A DNA stretch of 64,000 bases from Acanthornis magna (Eukaryota; Chordata; Aves; Passeriformes; Acanthizidae): assembly GCA_036785705.1 (NCBI GenBank), contig JAWUZG010000159.1:4278001-4342000 (forward strand), read 5' to 3'. Of this stretch, positions 1-14,535 are shown piece after piece. A program made the position numbers and the translations under genes. Below the pieces are notes generated by a model that had not been told where the DNA came from, searched no databases, and saw only the letters and a list, made by a program, of their open reading frames with translations. Every line of letters begins with the position of its first letter. The first letter of the stretch is position 1.

Positions 1-1791
1 TTGCCCACAGATCTCTGAAACAGGAACCTCACTTTGCTCTCATCTCTCTGGGATGCTGCCTGTGCTTTTGTAAGGTATCAGGCGGAATGCAGGGACTGGA
101 ATAGAGTTCACAGGAAGGCTGTTCGGTCAACACAGCAAGTCGTGCTACCTAATTAAAGAGTTAATTGATGTATTATAACACTTCCCAAATATTTCTGCTC
201 TTTTTTTTTTCTTTTTCTCTTCATGCAAAAAGCTCCTTTGTGTCCTCCCTCCACCTAAACCCACAATTTCTCCAATTATAAAACCCAACTGAAGCCAAAT
301 TCAAAGTTTGTGTATCAGAGCAGGCTGTGATTCCATGGCAGGGAGGTGCAATGGGCATCGGGTCAAATGTTGAGATGAATTGAGCTTGACATCTTTCAGG
401 GACATTCTTGCACATCTGAATTGCAGAATGTGCTCTGTGCCAGCTTAATTCAATTGATAACAGAGGCTTCACACTGACCACGACACATTTCACACGTACA
501 ATCATTTAAGCACAATGGGATTTTCTTCTTAGAACGTTTCTGGAAACATAATGACTTAGAGATTATATTAAGAGCATGATACAATACAAGGCTAAAATCT
601 AAGTGTTATCTTTAGCGTTCTTCGGGAAAGAGCAATTTTTATGCATTTTAGCAGGTCTTTCAGAGTCATTCTTAAACCAGTAAAGTTATCTCTGCACTAA
701 ATATATTCAGTAAGAGGCAGAATTTGTCAGATATTTAGATATGTACCCTATATGGGGAAATGCAGGAAACAATAGAATTTTCTACAATCAATATGAACTC
801 AGTGGAAGATGTCCCACACTGTGCTTAGAAATACTGCCTGCTATTAAGACCTCAAATGCCAGCCATAATCTACACATCTGTAATCAGCCAATCAATATTT
901 ACTTTTCATAATAAAATAAGAAACCATTTTCTACATATCATCCCCAAAAAAGAAAGCATTTAACTGTAAAGAATCATATGCCTTTTAAATTGCTGTCCCT
1001 ATCTTTACTCCCTCTTATAAATCAAAAACCAGAAAAGGTACCAATATTTTATGCATTGCACCGTAAAAATTTAAAATCAGATTAGAAAACATGGTTGCCA
1101 TGGCACCTGAGAACTACAGTTTCATGCAAAGCAATTTAACAGATGCAGAAGAATTGAACCTTACAGCAGGCATGGTATCATTTTTAGATAAACTTAAGAA
1201 GCTGTAAGGATATTTCCAGATGGCTGATGGCTTCTTGTTCTGCATTTCAGGAAACTTCATCTCTGCGTTTGCAACTGCTTCAAACCCTCTCTGAGGGCTG
1301 AAATGTTCCGAGGGTGAAAAGTGGAGTCATTGGGGGCTCTGCCACTGACTTCAAACAAGACAAGGTTTCCCCTTGGCTCTTTGAAGGAGGATGACAAAAA
1401 GGAACATTTAGGGAGAGCAGTGGCCTCGAGCCAGCAAGGTCAGGCTAACGCACACTATGGCCCTGCTCCTTCGCTCACGGGAAATGTTCCTGCAGCCTAT
1501 TTTTACAAAAGCTGCTTCTCTGGATCCCCTGAATTGAATTTAAGGGGAAAAGGTTCACAGATTAATGAGAATAATTTCTATTTCACAGTATGAATGCAGG
1601 TGTTGTACATACTCTTTTCTTTGTCCGGGGGCACCATTAAGAAGAGAGAAGAACAAAGAAAGAAACATCAGGAATGCTCTGGCACATAAAAGCCAGAAAT
1701 AATAGGGACTAAAAAAATACCTAGTTTTCTATGCAAAAGACTTTTTTTTTCCCAAAAAAAGAAAAGTCACCTTTTTGTATTGTTCTTACAG
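1..1791. other. AT-rich unique sequence, no gene seen
   Basis: I see no repeat family, RNA gene or convincing exon here. Open frames are short and unrecognised. Several homopolymer T and A runs occur (for example near 200-215 and 1741-1760). The last 20 bases form a pyrimidine-rich tract ending in an AG, which serves as the acceptor of the exon-like segment that follows. The stretch could be intergenic or intronic. Confidence 0.6.
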
Positions 1792-2047
1792 GAACATTGC
1801 ACTGGAGAGCTCCTTCTCCTGACATCATTGAAATTTGATTCACAGAGACATCTAAGTTGCCCAAGAAAAATCTACTTCTTTGACAACCAAGAACCGCCTC
1901 GACAGACTATTAAATTACTCGTCAGGAGTCTGGACTGGCCTTTCAAATTGTTTAACACCTACTATTTTCTGTTCTGGCAGCAAATTAATGGTCTGGAGAG
2001 CACGCTGGTCATTCTTCCAGATTTTTTTTTGACCTGGTCAAAAGACC
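1792..2047 (+). other. Candidate internal exon, unrecognised product
   Basis: A 256-base segment is bounded on the left by a good acceptor, a T/C-rich tract ending TTCTTACAG at 1783-1791. On the right it is bounded by the donor GTAAGT at 2048-2053. One of the three forward frames is open across the whole segment, beginning at a codon boundary and ending one base into a codon (85 codons plus one base). The other two forward frames are closed within the first 50 bases or so. The translation is rich in leucine, phenylalanine and tyrosine, with no signal peptide, motif or family I recognise. It could be a coding exon, a non-coding RNA exon or a chance pairing of splice-like sites. Chance is the most likely, because no partner exon is visible nearby and composition alone can give such a frame. 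Confidence 0.2.
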
Positions 2048-2829
2048 GTAAGTTCAATGCTTTTTAAACTTAGTCATTTCAGCATGACTAAATATTAGAA
2101 AGGTTTAAAAAAATCTGTTCCCAGCAGTTTGCTCCGTGTAATTTATACACCTCGGCCTGTGAGCTCGTTAATGGCAAGAGCTGGATCTGAAGATGAAAAA
2201 GCTGCCTCCTGTTTTGCTGGGCCACCAAGAGGCAGAGCTCTGCCTCCCACTGCACTTCATTCCCCGATTTCTGAGCTCATCCAGGAGGAGCAGATGTGGC
2301 CAACATGCAGCTAAAAAAAAAAAATTTAAAAAAAGGGAAATTGGCACCAGCTTCCTTCAATGCTTTAGTGAGATTATTTACTCTGAAAGACACAGTCCTA
2401 AAACCAACTTCTGATCACGTCAAGTACCATGGAGGGCTTTGTGCACGGAAAGAACCTGAGAGAAAAGCAAGCCAACAAACAGGGAACGTGCCCCGGACAA
2501 GTGCCTTGATTGCTGTTATTCTGCAGCCCAACGGGATTGCTGAGCAAGAGAAAAGATAAAGGAGCCCTTTGTAGGTACTCGCAATGACACAGCACACGTG
2601 TATGCTCATCATGTTCCACCTTTCACTGCTTTATCCTTTGCTGCTGGGGTTTAGTTTTGAAGGAATTATCTCACTTTGTAGCACAGAGGATTGCCGGTGG
2701 TTTCAGGAAGGCTTTTAGGTAGATATAACTCCCTTTAAAAATAGCATTTTAACGGAAAGGGGGAAAAAAATAAAATACAGAATTCCCACTCCTTCAGTGA
2801 ATAATTTAACTTTGCCAAGAGAAATGAGG
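2048..2829. other. Unique sequence, no gene seen
   Basis: This stretch sits between the exon-like segment and a GC-richer pocket. It contains an A-rich run around 2311-2335 and several short overlapping open frames on both strands, none recognisable. I support no feature in it. Confidence 0.55.
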
Positions 2830-3571
2830 AATTGTGTTCAGACAGCAGCACAATGTGTTGCAGCGAGTTGCAAACTGCTGAGGAAAGATCCCAATGTCCT
2901 GACACCAAACTCGAAGGGCCACACTCTTCTCTCCTCAGGTGTTCCCCTGCCTCTCCATACAGCCACACCCCACAGAGACACCTTCTGCTCATCATTCCTT
3001 CCTCATCAGGGAGGCAGGAGGTGAGGAGCAGGGACAGCCACAGGCACTGCGGCAGGTTGGGATCGTCAGAGCCCTGGCACAGACAATCCCATTGGGATTG
3101 CCCTTCCTGCGCTGGAATGTGCTTCCCCCGAGGAAGCTTTGCTCACAGAGCCACAGAGCCTTTCCCGCTGGGTCTGCGCCTGATGGAGAGGACACGCAGA
3201 AGTGTCGGATTTTTAACTCATTTCCAGGTTGCAAGGAAAGAAGAGCGGCAATCCCACGCACTGCCTGTCCCTGCAAACTCCGAGGTGGGGATGTGGGAGG
3301 GGAATCCCTCGAGTGGCTGCTCTGGGAGAGCCTTTCCCTCTCTGGCTGTTTTCCAGCACTTTTTCCCTCCTGTCTTCAACCCATTTGTTGTGTCTGTGTT
3401 TTAAAGGACTCAGAACTTCAGAGGAAGCAGGGGACAAAGTCCTGGGCCGGTTCCAAAGCCTGGGTGAGGAGCTGCTCCTGTTCCTGGTGGGACACCAAGG
3501 AGATGGGGCTGGGAGAGGATTCTGCTGCACAGCTCCATTTTCAGCAGAGCTGGAAGCTCCAGCTTAGCTGA
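2830..3571. other. GC-richer pocket with overlapping open frames
   Basis: This segment is visibly richer in G and C than its surroundings. It carries open frames of about 190, 210 and 112 codons in overlapping forward frames and shorter ones on the reverse strand. That pattern reflects a scarcity of stop codons in GC-rich DNA more than coding. The peptides show no recognisable domain and differ completely from frame to frame. CpG density is moderate and not at the level of a classic CpG island. It could be an old repeat remnant or a non-coding RNA exon, but nothing seen decides this. Confidence 0.4.
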
Positions 3572-6500
3572 GGTTTTTAAGGCACTCTGGGAATCTTCCG
3601 TCAGCCCCAGGAGGAAAATGAAAGGGTATAAAAGGCTGACTTATTTAGGAGCTGAACTGGAGGTGGAACATTGTTTCTTGAAAGTACCAGAATGGCCAAG
3701 ATGCCTTGAGACAGTTTTTGAAGGGCTCACCTCTTTGGGTGTTTTATCTGTTACTTTTACAGTCCTTCATGACTGCTTTTTCTGGAAAATGAAGCGATTT
3801 GAGACAATAGAACTGCAGCAACATAAAAGAATTTTCTTTACTAACCTTCACTTTGCTGATCTTGGCAGCACAAAATTCAACTTGCGGCAGACAGGGAGAG
3901 CAAATGTGATGAGGCACCACCAAAGGAAGTGCTGTGCACAGCCCAAGCGTTCTCCTGAACCTAAAGAATCCATCTCGGTATTACACTCGAGCCTCTGCTC
4001 TTTGCACAAACACAAGGCTCAGCCCTACATTTCTGGTTCTAATTAATAAGGTTAGAATACTGAAACACTTGATTTTTCGGGAAAGGCAACAAACATTACA
4101 ATTTCTATTCCTCTCCTTTTTCCTTGCTACCACTCAGCCTACTCAGAAAAATTATATAAGGTTCAGGCTGTTTAATTCCATTTTGAAGAATGCATTCAAC
4201 AGCACTTAAAAAGTGATACCATTAGCTATTCATTTTAGCCAATGTGTTTCATATTAACAATAAAGTATCATAGTGCACAATGATTATTAAAATCTAAGCA
4301 ATAGGAGCTTTAGAATAAATGAACTGGCACACTTGACTAACCTTGAAACCTGCTTTGTAGATTAAAAGTGCTTTTTTGCCATGAACACTTTGGTTGCTTC
4401 ACTTTCTTTATATTTTTCATATCCGAATTGTATTTCATTCTTTCCCTTCATACACTTGATTCTATTCAAAGGAGACAAGTCATTCTGAAAGCACTGAATG
4501 TGCACCTGATCACTGAGTTTTCCCACTTTTAGGTCATCAACAATGGTCCCAAGCTCACACCGAGGCTCTCAAAGCTCCACCAGCGAACACACAAAACCTA
4601 TGCTCATACAGAGATTGATCAATTTGTAATGTATTTGTGCAGGTGGTACATTTTAGCACTCAAGCCCAATTTTAATGCTGACCTCCAAGTTTAGAACTGA
4701 ATAACTTATAGTATTTAAGTTAAGGTACAACTGAGATAGAATATCAAGTTTGGCAATTATGGCAGAGTAAATTGTGACAAAAGTCTGTAATGAAACACTT
4801 CTATTCCAACAAAATCTGTTTCTCTATTGGGGAAAAAAAAAGAGAGAGAAAACCCCAAAAAACTAAGAAACAACTCACAACAAGATACTACCAAAAGCTT
4901 GTAATTTACAGGGACAGAAGAAAGACATTAAAATGAAGATAAAATGGATAGGACAGAATGGCACATAACACATTGAGAAAAGAAAAGAAAGGAGGAAAGA
5001 AGTGAAACAGAGCTGAAAATGAACTTGCACCTTTGTGGTTTGTGTACACACACAACTGAAAGGTAAGCAACCAAAATTGCATGAAGAAACAACTTAAAAC
5101 TGTACTTGAAACAAGGTAACAACCAAAATCAATGTAAAGCCACTTCAAGTCCAAAAATAAATGAAAAGGAATAAAATAGAAATCAATAGTATTTAGAAGG
5201 ATTAAAAACAATAGCCCATCCATAAAGTACATTTCCTTTTTGGTTTTTAATTGGTTTTAACATCTAGAGAAAACAGCACAGGCCATGTGCTGCAGATGGC
5301 TGCACTGCAATTTGTTCCTGTAAGGAAGGCTTTCAGATTTGTTAATTTATCTCATTAACAAAACAATCAGTTCTATGTGAGACGAGCACAAAATCCTTTG
5401 ACATTCTGTACCTGTGTAGAGCAGTGTTGGGAGGGCAGAGCACAGCTCTGCAGCTCTCCAGGAGGGTCAGTGGTTTTTTTAGGAGGTAAGTGTTTCCCTG
5501 CAGGCATGCAAAGGGCCAAAATCCCTTCCTGCATGAAACTGAAATGGTCATGTTTGCAGGGAAAGAGACCTTGGGAATCTCACCCTAACACCCTCCTGAT
5601 ATCCACAAAGGAGTGAACTCCAGCAATGCAACTGGCTTTCCTGGCCAAGCAGAGAATGGATGAAAGCAATAGACCCAGGTAGTCACAGATCTGATATTTC
5701 TTGCTGTTTGTTGCTCTTGCAGCTGCTCTGCTCTCACTTCCCAGCTCTGCTGAGTGCTGGGGTGTGAGGAACGAGCGAGATGTGCACAGGACAGGAACTC
5801 TGCTCTGCTCCCTGTCCCCTGCAGAGCAGCAGCACACTCGGGTCAAGGAGAAGTCAGAGCCTTTGGCCATCAAAGGTATGGGATGAGAATGGTTATTTTG
5901 ACAAAAAAGGGGGAAAAGAAATCACAGGAGGAAGGGTCAAGCATATAGTTAAAAGCCGCAGTTCTTCATGGATTCTTATCTCAGAGTATAAAATTATTCC
6001 CTCATGTTTAGAGACCCCCATTCTATCACAGAAATAAATTCCCCTTTTATTTTATGCCAAGTCCCAGCTTATTTACAAGTCCATGAAGGCAGCCGATTCC
6101 TGGCACTGTCTGGCCAAACAATGACTAATTGTTACTGACTTCCCAGATGGTCATTCTAATAACTGGAGAAGGGCAACCAACCCAGCAATCAGGTTTCATT
6201 TAGCTGAGGACAGCACAACAGCTGTCTTTTCCTTTCCTACACACTCAAGCAGAGCTTTCTGTGTTGTTCAGCAGTCTCCTGAGCATGCAGCAAACAGAGC
6301 TCCAATGAGCTGGAAAGTCCTGCTTCAGATGCTGCTTTGCTGAGCTCTCCCCCACTCTCCTTCCCCACTGCTCTGTGCTTCTCTCCACTACAGCTGCACT
6401 GGAGGTTTTGGTGGGGGAAGTGGCTTGAATGCAAGAGCTGCGTATTTTCCATATTCCCTCTCCATACAACAGCTTTGCACGGAGAAATAGAATGAGTCCA

Positions 6501-9500
6501 ATTTAATGTAATGTAATAGAAAGCTTATTTCTAAAGTCAAATGGCTTCTTTTACTGGTTATGACAAAGAATCAGAAACAAAACCTCTGGCAGTTACTCAT
6601 ATCTTGAGATTTTACTAATTGTCCAATTTTGTAAATCTTGGATCATTTACTTCTTATTGAACTTCATTAACACTACAGTGTTGATAAAAAAAATCAAAAG
6701 ACATTTGTAGATGTCTACAGCTAGAACTCTGCACTTGATTCTTTTTTTTAATCTGAGGGCTTTTCAAAAATTTTTTCATGTGTTTTATGGCATTTTGGGG
6801 GGAATATGGAAAATACAGCCTGTTCAAAGCATTCTCATTCTAAGGTGTCTTATGAGAGAATATCCAAACCCACACAGGAGTCAGAGCCTTTGCAAAATGG
6901 CAGCTCGGTTCAGTTGGTTTTCACTCAGCTTGGGATGAGCTGCTCAGGTCCTGCAGCTCTTGGCAGTGCTCTGAAAGGCATAGCAGCTCAAAGGGATAGG
7001 CTGTTCCTGAGGAGTGTTACAGCCATGGAAAGCAAGAGAGGTCAGACCTTCGCCTGGTGAAAACCGTCCTGGCTTAAAGGCAAAATAAGCCAGAGCAGGC
7101 TTTGAGACAGAGATGGTCTGGCACCCGCTCTGATAGAAACACTGAAACTGGGCTGATATTCCTTGGAACTGCTTTGGCTGCAGCAGAATTAAAACTCTTT
7201 CAACTGTGTGTTTGCATTTGAGCGGAAAACCATTTCTATCCTAAATATATCTCTGAATGTGTTACGGTTCCTGACTTCCAGGCTGAATACACTCCAGCCA
7301 AGTGCCAATCTTGCAATGTTATCAGCTACCGAGTCTAATATTATCTCAGGTGAGAAATCAGATCTCGACACAGTTTTAATTTGTCACATTTCTTTCCTCA
7401 GCTTCCCAGTGCAGCCTTTCAGACCATGGGCTTGGTCCAGCCTTAGCCCAGGAGCAGCAGGTTTGACAGAGCACGAGGCAGGATGCAAACCTCGGAAAGC
7501 CACAGGAAGAGGAGTTTTTGGCAGCTCCATCCCACCCCAGGCTCACCCCGAGCCCGGTGTCACCTCAGGGAGCTGTTCCCAGCGGTGCCTCATTCCTGGG
7601 GCAGGGTTTGGATCACCCTGCGAGCCCTGGAGCTCCTGTGCTGATCACAGAGTGCCGCTCCACCTCTGGAAACCCTTCCCTCTCAAGTCTCAGGTGACCT
7701 CCCCTACATTAGCCATTTGCAGAACAATTACACGGCTAAATGCTACAAATAGCTAATCCCAGCACGGCTTCCCCTTTGTTTCTTTTCCTCCTAAAAATAT
7801 CAGAGCAGGGAAGTTAAGACTCATTGCACAACAGAATTCCAAACTGCTTCTTTCCTTGTAGCTTTTAGTTGCTATCATGTTGGAAATATGAAAATGACAC
7901 TACAAATTGTTTCTGAAATTCTTTCACTGAGAAATGCTATTATCTAAATGCCAAAAGATGAGTTTACAAATAACAAAGTTACACATGTATCAGAAAGGGA
8001 ATATATTACCCTAAACTTTTAAGGTAAGCCACATCATTTTTTGGGGGCAGGTAAATCACTTTCCAGCTAGACCCAATTGTGGCAAATGTAGTAGATCAGA
8101 TGTTCTGAATGATTAATTTCCAAGTGCTTTTAATAAGCCATATGGCTTTTATACACGTTACTTTTTATGTATAGCATTTCCTATGAAATCACATAGGTAT
8201 ATAAAACTTGTGTACCAGAACTGGGATATCCTGAAGTATCTGAACTTTTAGGATTCAGAAATCATCCCACATCTTTTCAGCACTTATCTAGAATTATTAA
8301 TAGACTTTGTGACTCCCAGTTAATAAAATATTTACTAATATAAGAATTAAAAATATTCACTGATGAGTGCTTTTCTTTCCATTTGGTATCTATATACCAA
8401 TATCCTTGGTGCTAAAGTTTCTGAATTTGGGTCTGAGGAGCGTTTCAGGCATGTGAATCCCAGGTGGGGAGAAGAACATAACCCCAGGGTATATGGATTT
8501 TCTTCATGACTGGAAGTGAATGTGAAATCTTCAACTTAGAATATGAACTTCTTCTGACTGGGCAGAGAGTTTAAACTCTGAGCATGAGAATGCAAAGCTT
8601 CAGCTTTAGAGTGGCACAGAAAGGGCACTTAACACACTGTAGCATGTGGCTGTGTTTAGGGAGACTGTTAATGCCCAATAAATATTTATCTCTGCAAAAC
8701 CATCTCCAAGCAGGATCCTAACTCAAGCCAAACATATCTGAATCTAAATATGAACATAACCTAATAAAATGTTTTCATTTTTAAATTATACATTGCATTC
8801 AGGATTTTAGAATACATCAAAAATTCTCTTTGTTAGCTTGGATTAATATTTTAAAGCTGGAAGTATGACAAGGAGACAAAAGGAGTATTGTAGCAGATTA
8901 AACAAAAAACACCCTTGCCACATTAAAATAGCTTTTAGAAATAAAGGGACAGCTGTTCACAGGATGAAAAGAAGTTGGAATAAATGAAACAACTACATGA
9001 TGCCTTGATAGCCTGATGTATGCACTCCAGTGCCACAGATATCTCTTTGTACAATATTTATATTTGTTTCTCACCAAGATTAACCGTGTTCTTATTATGC
9101 ATTCGCATTTATGACTCGGTTTCAGAACAGCTCTCAGATCCCCTCCACATCTCAGTTTTGCCTCTAAGTGTGATGGGAGAAGAAAAACAACACCTGTGCC
9201 CTGCAAAAGAACAGTGTTCCTGCAGAACAACCTAATGAGAGGTCAAGCCACTTTTTTTTCCTTTTTCTTTAAGAAATAGTCTGAGCATGAGCATATTTCC
9301 TAATTTTACTTCCATAACAAAGGAAAAGCCAAAATTTCCTGCAAACTCCTTTGGATAAGTAAAATTGCAACTATTCTACCCTGTGGCTGTATCTGATTGC
9401 CCAAGGGAATCCTATACACACTGGAACTGAAGGTGAGGATCTCTCACAGTTCCATTAAAATCCAGCGCACAGGCATGTGTGACTGCACAGCAGAGAGGAA

Positions 9501-12500
9501 AATTAAGATGTTTTCTGAAATGCAGTTTGATCACACATGAACCAAGTTTCTCCCAGTAGGTAGATAACTGGTTTGATTTTAGGGCTGGCAGCTCACTCTT
9601 GCAACTTCCTCAAAATCAGTGTCTCTGCCCAAGTCCCTTTTCACACCAGAGGTGGAAGGAAAAGTTGAGTTGTCACAGCAAGAAAACCTCAGAAGAGCTT
9701 GTCTGCCCCCAAGCTCCACTGGAACAGCAAAGGTGCCTTGCTGAGGGTGTCCTGTGGCTCTCAAAAACTGCAGAGCCCTGACACCCACCATGAAAACACC
9801 CCAAGGAGCCACGGAGGGTCTCCCCAGGTTCAGCATTATTTCTGCCATCACTGAGGAATTCTCCACAGCAGAGCCCTAACTCCACCCTGCTGACAGGAGC
9901 ACTAAGCCTCCTCAGCACACAGAATTCCTGTTCCTGGAGAGCAGCTCCCAGGGGATTTTCCCGCAGGAAGAAGGAACTCCCTTGTTCCAGGGCTGGCTGG
10001 GATGTGGAGCTGAGGGTGACCTCCCTTGTCCTTGGTGCTGCTCCAGCAAGGAGCAATGGGCACAGCCAGCCCGGAGCAGGGCTGGGTCAATATTCACTGA
10101 CCGAGGCACTGCATGGCTTTCCCATGCCAGGCTGCAGAGTTTTCACAGACAGAATTTACCCTCACACCAACGAGGCTGGAGAGCTCCAGGTGAAACCATC
10201 CCTTGTTCACCCACACCATGAACTGAGTGTCACCTGTCCCATGTTAGGGTGAAATAATTCCCAGTAAAAGGGAGTCTGTTCTGTCTCTGCTAACCACCAT
10301 TTCACCAGTTTACCCTTCAGAAACATTCCATTTTGTCTGCTTGCAAAATCACTCCTTAGAATATTGATCCATACAGGCAGTGCCTGGCTCTGAACTTATT
10401 CATTAGAGAAGGATTAAGGTGGGCAAGAGAAAAAAAACAACATTCTTTGGAGTATATAAGCAGTGTGTTAGAAATTAAGCACCACAAAAGTGAGTCATAG
10501 GGTAGAATAGATCGATGGTAAAATTCAAATGAATGCACTTGCAGCTAACAAGTGATCCAGAAATGCTGATTCTCCCTGCAGGGCAAGTGCTGTGCTATAA
10601 AGGAAACAAAACAAAAATGAATTTATCATACTGTTCTTCACTTGAAGCAAAGTGTGAATACTTGATAAGAAAAATGTATAAAGTTGAAAAATAAGATTAA
10701 TGTGAAACAATTTTGCTTTGCTTTTTGTCCTCTTGCTCACAGTGAGCAATGCGCTCTAGACGTTATTAGTCCACTATAAAACATGAAAAGTTTCAACAGA
10801 AATCTCTGGAGAAGTCTTGAAGGCAGAATGGGAAAAACAACCCCAAACAAAGAACAAAGCTGCGTTCCTGCCCTGTGGCCTGCTGGCCCAACACAGTGTG
10901 TGTGAATCCTGCCTAATTATTGCCTCCCTGAGCAAGGAATGAGCCCAGGCACTAATGAAAAATCCACTCCTGTCCCTACCTGGAACTCCCTAAACAAAGG
11001 GCAGGTGAGGACAGACTTGAGGCAGTTCCACATTCCACCATGGGATAAACAGGAGAAAAGCTGTCCCAAGGCTTGGGAGTCATAAAGGCAGTATGGAGTC
11101 CTTGGGTTTCTTGATGTATTTTTATTCTGCCTCCACTGGAGGGGAGGGCTGACCCCATAGCTCGATACCTGCTGAACAACTTGGATGCATCTTTCTGGAC
11201 ATTGATTTTAATGTTTGGAATGATTTTGCTCAAGGTCTCTCAGCAAGAATATGCTAAAATAAGAATGATTAAATAACTGGCAAAACCCTCCTGTTTAGCT
11301 GAGAAATCACTTCATGGTAGACACGGATCTAAAACCTTGCCATTTTTCTGATTACGTGTGATTTAAGGCAAAACTTTACAAAGTAGCATAGCAGGATGTG
11401 TGATGCTCTTTCTCCACCATTTCAGTGTCACAGTCCTGCCACATTTTGGGGAGTAAATTGTCTCTGGTTGATAGTCTAATGCACGTGTGGCACATTATCC
11501 CATGCCTGGTGCATGAATCTCAGGGATTCAGTGAAAGAAGCCCGTGATAAACAGGTCAGGTTTCTGGACATATTTTCTAAACAGGACTGACAGAATTGTT
11601 CTTTGTTATTTTCAGATTAAGCTCTTTTTCTTCGACTCTGTTAAAAGCAAACAGCAGAGACAAAATGAATCCCAGAATTTTCTGACTGTATCTGCTTCTT
11701 TCCATTGAGTGGTGAGAATGCATTGCCTCCTTTAGGGTATTATTCCAGCCTGATGGTTTCCAGCAACACATTTCATGTCACTTCTAGACTCGTCTGAAAA
11801 TTGTTCAAAGTATTTTCATGAATCTCAAAACAAACTCAACTCCTTGTAAGTGTAATTTGGCAAAAAAACAAACAAAAAAAGAAATATGACTTGACTGTCT
11901 TGTGGCCAAGTACACAAAGCACCTCTAATATGTAAATCGACATATGAAATATTTAAAATATGAAGTAAAAATAAAAAGTTACAATATACTAGAGGTAGGG
12001 CTGCAGCTAAGAGGGACCATTTTGATTGTCCCTGCATAATACCCACAAAAATCAAGAATTACTCCCACATCATGTCCATACCTCTTGATTTAATTTGCAC
12101 CTGCTCCACTGCACTGTGAGGAAGAAGCCGTAGCACCTTTAGGTACTTTGGAAGCTGCAAATTAAAATACCAGAATTTTTTTAGAGCCAATTGTCATTTG
12201 TTAGATCACTTCTCTTCTATCACAGCTGAAGAATATTTTTATAATAAAAAAATTATTTTCCCCTTTTTTTTTCCAGAGGCAGATATTTTTCTATTCAATG
12301 CTCAGTGCATGATGCAGATTAAAGATAATTTGTGCAAGAATACATCATATAATGAACTGTTTAATTATGAATACTAGTATGAAACAAAATACTATGTGCA
12401 AGAAACTCTTAAATTTAAATGGTTCAAAAACCTGGGGGTGCATTATAAACACTCTGTGAGCTTTTTTCAGGCAGGATATCTTAACCAGAGTCATTGAGCA

Positions 12501-14535
12501 AGAGACAGAAATAAGGTAAGGAACTAAATGAGGGAGGCTGATTGGTACAGCCACCACTACATATAAGGAACGACAGTCTAGATGAAGGAAAACCATAAAA
12601 ACACTGTTACATGATATTTGTGACACTGATTTTCTGCATGGCTGGGATTGTCCTGGAATACCATACCCTCCTCATCCCCAATTTTTAATGAGTGATGTAC
12701 TTAGGAAGGAGCACAAACCAACCCAGTTAATCAAGAGGCTTTAAATGAGACCATGGTTTGTTCAAATAAAAGAAACTATGTCGTGTATTTTCAAACCTGA
12801 AAATAATATAGCAGATACATTAAAGAAGATCTAACTGTAGTTCAGTCTCCTCTGGGCATCCTGATGTAAACACACTTGTTCTGCATCACAAATAATACAC
12901 CCGATCAATGCTCAGCCTTTGAAAAATCTTGAACAAAGTTTCCCTCAGAATGATCAGAGGCAATCACGCTGTGGGCTGCTGCTTAAAAGCTTTTACAAGG
13001 GTGTTCACAGCAGATTTCACGTGGCTGGAATTCCTGCTGTGGTTACCCAAAGTGCAGGGATGCTGTTGGATGCATCCCACGGAGGTTTGGGTACCTGAGG
13101 CTGAGTGCCCACAGAGAACAGATCAGCTCCATGGGCTGAGGCTGGAACGCCTCCGAGCAAGACAGTTTTGGGAATTAAACAGCAGCTCTAGGCTCAGCAA
13201 TCACCAAAGAACTTCTACTAGAAGCAATCGAAATATCTGGATTTCTAGACAGAGACACAGATCCAAGGCTCTGCTGGCAGCTCAGTAACACCTGCCAGGG
13301 ATGGAGCCCCTGAGTGCAGCAAACAGCTCCAGAGACACTCCCCGAGCCCCAGGCAGGAGGATTGGGGATTGCTGACAGATGGGTTTCATTTCTTTAGCCA
13401 CGCACACTGCTCTGATGGCTCCTTTTACATTGCACAGGGGGCTCCACACACAAATACCAACACAGCACTGCTGCAGCCGCGCTTAAATCTAACCCTAAAG
13501 TGTCCTCTGGCTCCAGGCTGGGGCAGAGCAGTCCTCCAGAGAGCAGCAGCGCTGTGTTTTGAAGGATGCGTGGTCTAAGCCTGCATTTATTAGAAAATCT
13601 GGCCACTCATCCTGCAGCCTTCGAAGATTTGCCAAACTAGGCTGACTTCAAACCAGCACGGTCAGCACTCACTCACTTTGTGCTGATAGAAAAGCAGAAC
13701 TCAGCTCTGTGCTGTTGCTGCAGTTGGCTCCTACTGTAGCGTATAAAAATTATTGATCAATTTGCAGACCACTTGGAGAGGCAGCCTGAGGAGCTGAACA
13801 TGAGATACCCACAAACATGGCAATTCCACTGATATTTTAAAAGTACAAAGGAAGATGAAGAACCTTTACGTAATATTAGCCAATTATTTAAATAATATTT
13901 AAATTTAAATGATAAAGATAGAACGCTAAGATACAGAGAAACTTCTTTGTAAAGGGGAAGGTTTGTTCCTGGAAGAGTTCTGTCCTCAAAAATTGCTATT
14001 AATTCATTCACAAAAAACTTTTCACCTTTAAGGATAATAGCTATATCAATGCCAGTCCCTTTTGTACTTAAGCTGTTAAAAAAGAGGAAGAATACTCACA
14101 AATTTAAAACATCAAACCCAAAATCCTGACCATAAATGGGAGCAACACTAAATAAGCCCCGTAGCTGGTTTGGCCTTGCTGTTTTACTGATGATAACCAG
14201 AAGTTATGGGTCAATCACACAGTTCATAATCCAAAGCTGCAGTTACACAGAAAGATGATAGATTTCATTCATTCTGTCTAAAACTGACTTTATACAGCAT
14301 CAGTTATCCTAAACATTGTAACATCAAATTTGGTTTACCACATTCTGTCATAACAACCAAAAATACTAAGAGCTTCCTTCAATAAACCTCCTTAGGTCAT
14401 TCATTCCACAAATTCTAAAAAGCTTACATTCACAGTTATATTTATTGGTTAAATAATCAATAACCCATCACTAAACCCAGCAATTCATATTTTCAATCAA
14501 TGCAATCATTGTCTAAAAGCTTTCTTTAGCCTCTG
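3572..14535. other. Unique mostly AT-rich sequence with GC-richer pockets
   Basis: I recognise no gene, RNA gene or repeat family in this 11-kb stretch. AT-rich sequence is interrupted by GC-richer pockets at about 7400-7700, 9900-10200 and 13000-13570, where chance open frames lengthen (up to 182 codons at 7208-7756, forward). None of the translations resembles a known protein. A short AT palindrome occurs near 13893-13906. The stretch is consistent with an intergenic desert or a long intron. Confidence 0.6.

Noticed and set aside
2939..3571. 210-codon forward open frame
   Set aside because: It overlaps two other long forward frames in GC-richer DNA. None is protein-like enough to prefer.
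7208..7756. 182-codon forward open frame
   Set aside because: It crosses from AT-rich into a GC-richer pocket, has no recognisable domain, and its composition changes abruptly at the boundary. It is most likely chance.
9673..10056. 127-codon reverse open frame
   Set aside because: It lies in a GC-richer pocket with several overlapping frames on both strands and no motif.
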